From contig OX419337.1 in NCBI GenBank assembly GCA_948470475.1, positions 35,402,970 to 35,466,969 on the forward strand: a stretch of 64,000 nucleotides of DNA, written 5' to 3'. Under the pieces are notes generated by a model. The model worked only from the letters and a program-made list of their open reading frames with translations, ran no database searches and was not told the DNA's origin. This document shows, piece after piece, positions 38,901 to 43,289 of the stretch (position 1 is the stretch's first letter; the number at the start of each line of letters is the position of its first letter). The DNA is from Galaxea fascicularis (taxonomy: Eukaryota > Cnidaria > Anthozoa > Scleractinia > Euphylliidae). The translations under genes and the position numbers were made by a program.

Positions 38901-41900
38901 GAATAATTTTAGCCAAAAAAATTGCAACTACAAACTGTCAATTCTTGTCGGGAAAAAAGATGGAGATGAAAAGATTGCATATTAAATATTTTTTTTCTTT
39001 TCTTTAGCGCTCATCTGAGCTAACCGAACAATGGAAAAGTTGAACCAAAACAGGCTACTGACCAAAACAACTTATTTACCCGACCTTCAACTCACGAAAT
39101 TGCCTTTTTTAAAATTACCTCTCTCCTAATTCAAGCAGTACATCAATTGGGATCCTCGACGGTGCGATTTCACGAAGATTTTGCAAGGTGCCTATTGCGT
39201 CTGAGTGCTTGGAAAAACTGACAGCTAAACAACGAAATCCTTCCGGAGGCTCCCTCTCAGTGACGTCTTCGTTTCTCAAACATTTTAGGACTAAATTTGG
39301 TTTATTTCAATTTCTTACAAAAAGTTAAAATCGGAAAGGAAAAGACGGCAAATACCTGCGCCAGTGCATGAAGAGGGAGACTTTTTGGTAACATTTTCAT
39401 AAAGCCATAATTGGACGACTGGCCAGAAGACCACGCTGCCGATATCCGCATTGCAACCGCGTGACATCAAAAACAAAGTACGCGAATCTATAATGTTGTC
39501 CCATATATTCATTTGGCTCATCTCCGCAGTGGCTATGTTCGTTTCTCCACTGATTTCTCCCGACAGAAGCCCAATCCTTAGAATGCTTCCTGGTGTAATT
39601 GTCAGGTTGCTATGGTGACCGGAAATCCACTTTTTCAGCGCTCCGTCCATATAGTATTTCCAAACCCCATCGGGTAATGCTGTGGTCAAGCACATGTGAT
39701 GCCAGTGATTTTCAAGAAAATTTGCGTCCTGGACTTCAAAATCGCTGGTTGAAAAAAACAAAGAAACAAAACGAAAGAAACAAGACAATTAACCAGACAA
39801 TAAAGGGTAGTTTATAATAAAGTTTTCCACTCAGGTTGTCAAAACGCCAGTAACAATCATCACAATCATAATCATAACAATAACAATATCAGAAACAATA
39901 ACAATCAATTATTATTATTATTATTATTCAGAATTGATAAACAGGAGGTGTCGCAAGCATGTAAAATATGTGGGGAGGGAGAGAAAACGGTTGCACATGT
40001 GGTAGCAGAATGTAAGAAGCTCGCGCAAAAGTGTTACAAGAACTGGAGACACGATAAAGTTACTTAAGTGATACACTGGCGTTTCCGTGAAAAGTTAGAA
40101 TTCGAGAGAAGCAAAACGTAACATGGTATGACCATACACCTGAGCCGGTTCATGAGTCAGAAAACACAAAAATCTTGTCGGACTTTAAAGTTTAAACAGA
40201 TTTGGCGATGTTGGCAAGCAAGCCTGACATTGAAGTGATGAACAAGAAAGACGGGAAATTTTTCATAATAGATATCGCGTGTTCTCTCGACACAACAATC
40301 TCTGAGACTTCTCGGGAAACAGCAGGACTATCAGGAAAACAAAAACTGACTGTTTCCCTCGGGACCATACATTAAGTGTATAATATTAATAGCAATGATA
40401 CCAATGCCAATGCTAATGCCATTGCTATTGCTAATGCTATAATGTTAGTGCTAATGCCAATGCCATAATGCTCATGCAATAGAGATCATCATCAGCAATA
40501 GTAATGACAAGTAACGAGAACATTAACAATTGAATGACATGGCCATTGACAACGACTACGACAACGGTGATCGATAGACGATAACGATAATGGTAATGAT
40601 AATACACAGACTACAATAATCAGGTCCTGAGATGTGTTAATTAAAATTTAAAAAATTAAAACCACGAGGAAGGAAGCAATAGCGAGTGAATGACGCAGTT
40701 ATATTCTCTAACAGCTGCTGTCAGTTAAGGCAATTTTAGCGGCTGTCTAATCATTTAAATATTACGTTATTTTTCAGAATTGTTTAACTTACTTGTGAGT
40801 CGAATTAAGAGTGATTCTGATAGCAGAATTATTTGCGATGATAAAGGCCAAGGTGTCGTTAATTTTAGCATCTCCAAAGGAAAACACTACAATGTTCTGT
40901 AAGTAGCTACTGATCAGCGGTTTTAACCACCAACAGGCGGTCATTTGCCTGAACTGAGATACTTTGACCACCATCTGCGCATGTGCACTAGTTCTGTTTG
41001 GGAGTAAATCGATGGAATAGTCCCATTCTTTACCTGGATTTTTTTAAAAAAAGGATGTGGTTAATTACGTCCTGTCAAAGGGATCTTAGGAGGAAGTTTT
41101 CAATTTAATATTGGCACTGTGACAACAGCTATGACAACTCCATATGTTAAGCAAAATCTCATTTCTTAAAAATTACTGATCACCTTCTTTCGAATTTTGA
41201 CCTTGTTTGCGACTGAGCAATTGGAATACTATTTTTTGTTTTCGTTCATTAATTACAGATCGCCTGATGAATAGAAAAGACTATCAAAATTAGTAGTTTC
41301 AGCAAAGGAAACGCGTTTGGATGAAACATTGCCAGCTACATAAATTTAAAAAAATCAAAAGCATCCCATAAAAAGTATCGCTATTGGGTAAGTGAGTCCC
41401 TCCACACCATACGAAGTCTCGAATTTGTACGATCTTCATAAGCCTTTGTCCAGCTCCTATTCAAATAAACAGCCTCAAAGTTGGTTAGGTCATCATTTTG
41501 AGGTGCTCTTTCATGTGGTGGAAACAATCTTTCAATAGATAAATTTGGAAAGCTCATTCCCAGACTCCTACTCTTGTGTTTCCAAAGTGGGCTTTTATTA
41601 ATTGGAAGGCTCTGTCACTGAGCTACCATACAGAAGACTCGTGAGTTCCTTAGTCCATAAAACTGGATTAACGATAAAAACGTTTTAAGTAGTACTTTGA
41701 TCAGAATGTGGAGAGGTGGCATACTTTGCGATGTGGTTGAAGGGAGATAGCAAATTTGAAACACGGAAAATGAATCAGTGAAATATTTTATGCTCCATTC
41801 ACGCAGTTATACTGTCTCCAAAATTACACTTACCCGAGACACTCCTTATTTTCATCGACGACGACTTCAAGGGATGATGTTTATCGTTTCCTTTAATTAG

Positions 41901-43236
41901 TCCTTCCCAGGAAAAACTGGTAGGTGTAGTGTATTTTCCATTAAGGTTCACTCGGAAACAGTTACGAAACCACCAACCACATGAATACTCTTTTGCACAA
42001 TGACGATCGGAATCGTCGTTATCTTGATCTGATGCGGAAAACTTTGCATTACTGTGGTAAGCAAAGTTATCCTTGGCGGTACCTAAATAAAACACGATCA
42101 TCCTGATCAAGGGAATCATGAATAAAAGAAACATGGCTGGTGCGACGATTTTTTCCAGGGATTACCACTTCCGGGTTCAAGTACACTAAAGAATTTTTCA
42201 GCGTTTAAAAAACTGAAACTCAACTTTATAGGTACCAAAAATAATGCTGTAGCCAGTGTCTGAATCGACAACAAGATCAGAACGACAGGACGATACAACT
42301 CCTATACTACTGCGCCATCGAATTCGCTCTGCCACACCCAAAATTAGTGGTTATCTATAATATCAGTCGAAACCTAATATAAAAACTTAGCCATAATCCT
42401 TACTAAATTCAAGCTTTACAGGGCTTTGCTCAATCCGCAGAAGCAAATAGCAAGGATAACGAAAAATTAACAATTTTAGTGTGCTTGAACATGGAATTAT
42501 TCCTCTTTTAAAAATATGACATTTTTTAATAAGACATGTTTCGATCCAACATCATCAGTAGTTACAAAATGTTTTAAAAACGGTTAGCAGTGACTGTAAA
42601 AACTAAGCGACACATGATTAACTAATTAAGTTGAAGTTTACTTACTGCTTTCTCGACCAATTATTCGTATTTATTCATGTTATTCTTTTTTTATAGTGAG
42701 CCACTGCGTCTCTTTCCAGACAATGTCAGAAAAGGAAAATACTCTCCAAGGAGAATTTTTGAGGTAGCCAAACTTGTACTCCTAGAGAGTCACCAATTAC
42801 AATTCTGAATTTACATGTACTGAAAATTGATTAGCAATGGAATACCGTTGAACCAACCTGAAGAGTAACCCAAGTGAAGTGTGTACCAGTTCTCCTCGGA
42901 ATCAACACTAAAAGAATTATACTGTGCGTGCGCAGTATAGTTATCCAACCCTTCCAATTCTACCAGTAGCTGTTGATGTCTGTTGGTCAATCGATGAATC
43001 TTGTCGTTCCCAAGCCAGAACTCTCCACCTAAGTCCCCAAATCCATTTTTATAGTCAGCCCATTTTCGGTTGAAATCTTCAGAGCCGTTATAGCGGTTTT
43101 GGAACACTAGCCATCCCCCACCGTTTGTGGTTTGATCACAAAACACGTGGAAGGACCCATTATTATCAGGATCAATGAGATAGATGCCGTCTTCCTTAAA
43201 ACCCAGTTCAAGCAGGTCAATGCAGTCACGGGCTGA

Positions 43237-43289
<53 letters not shown>

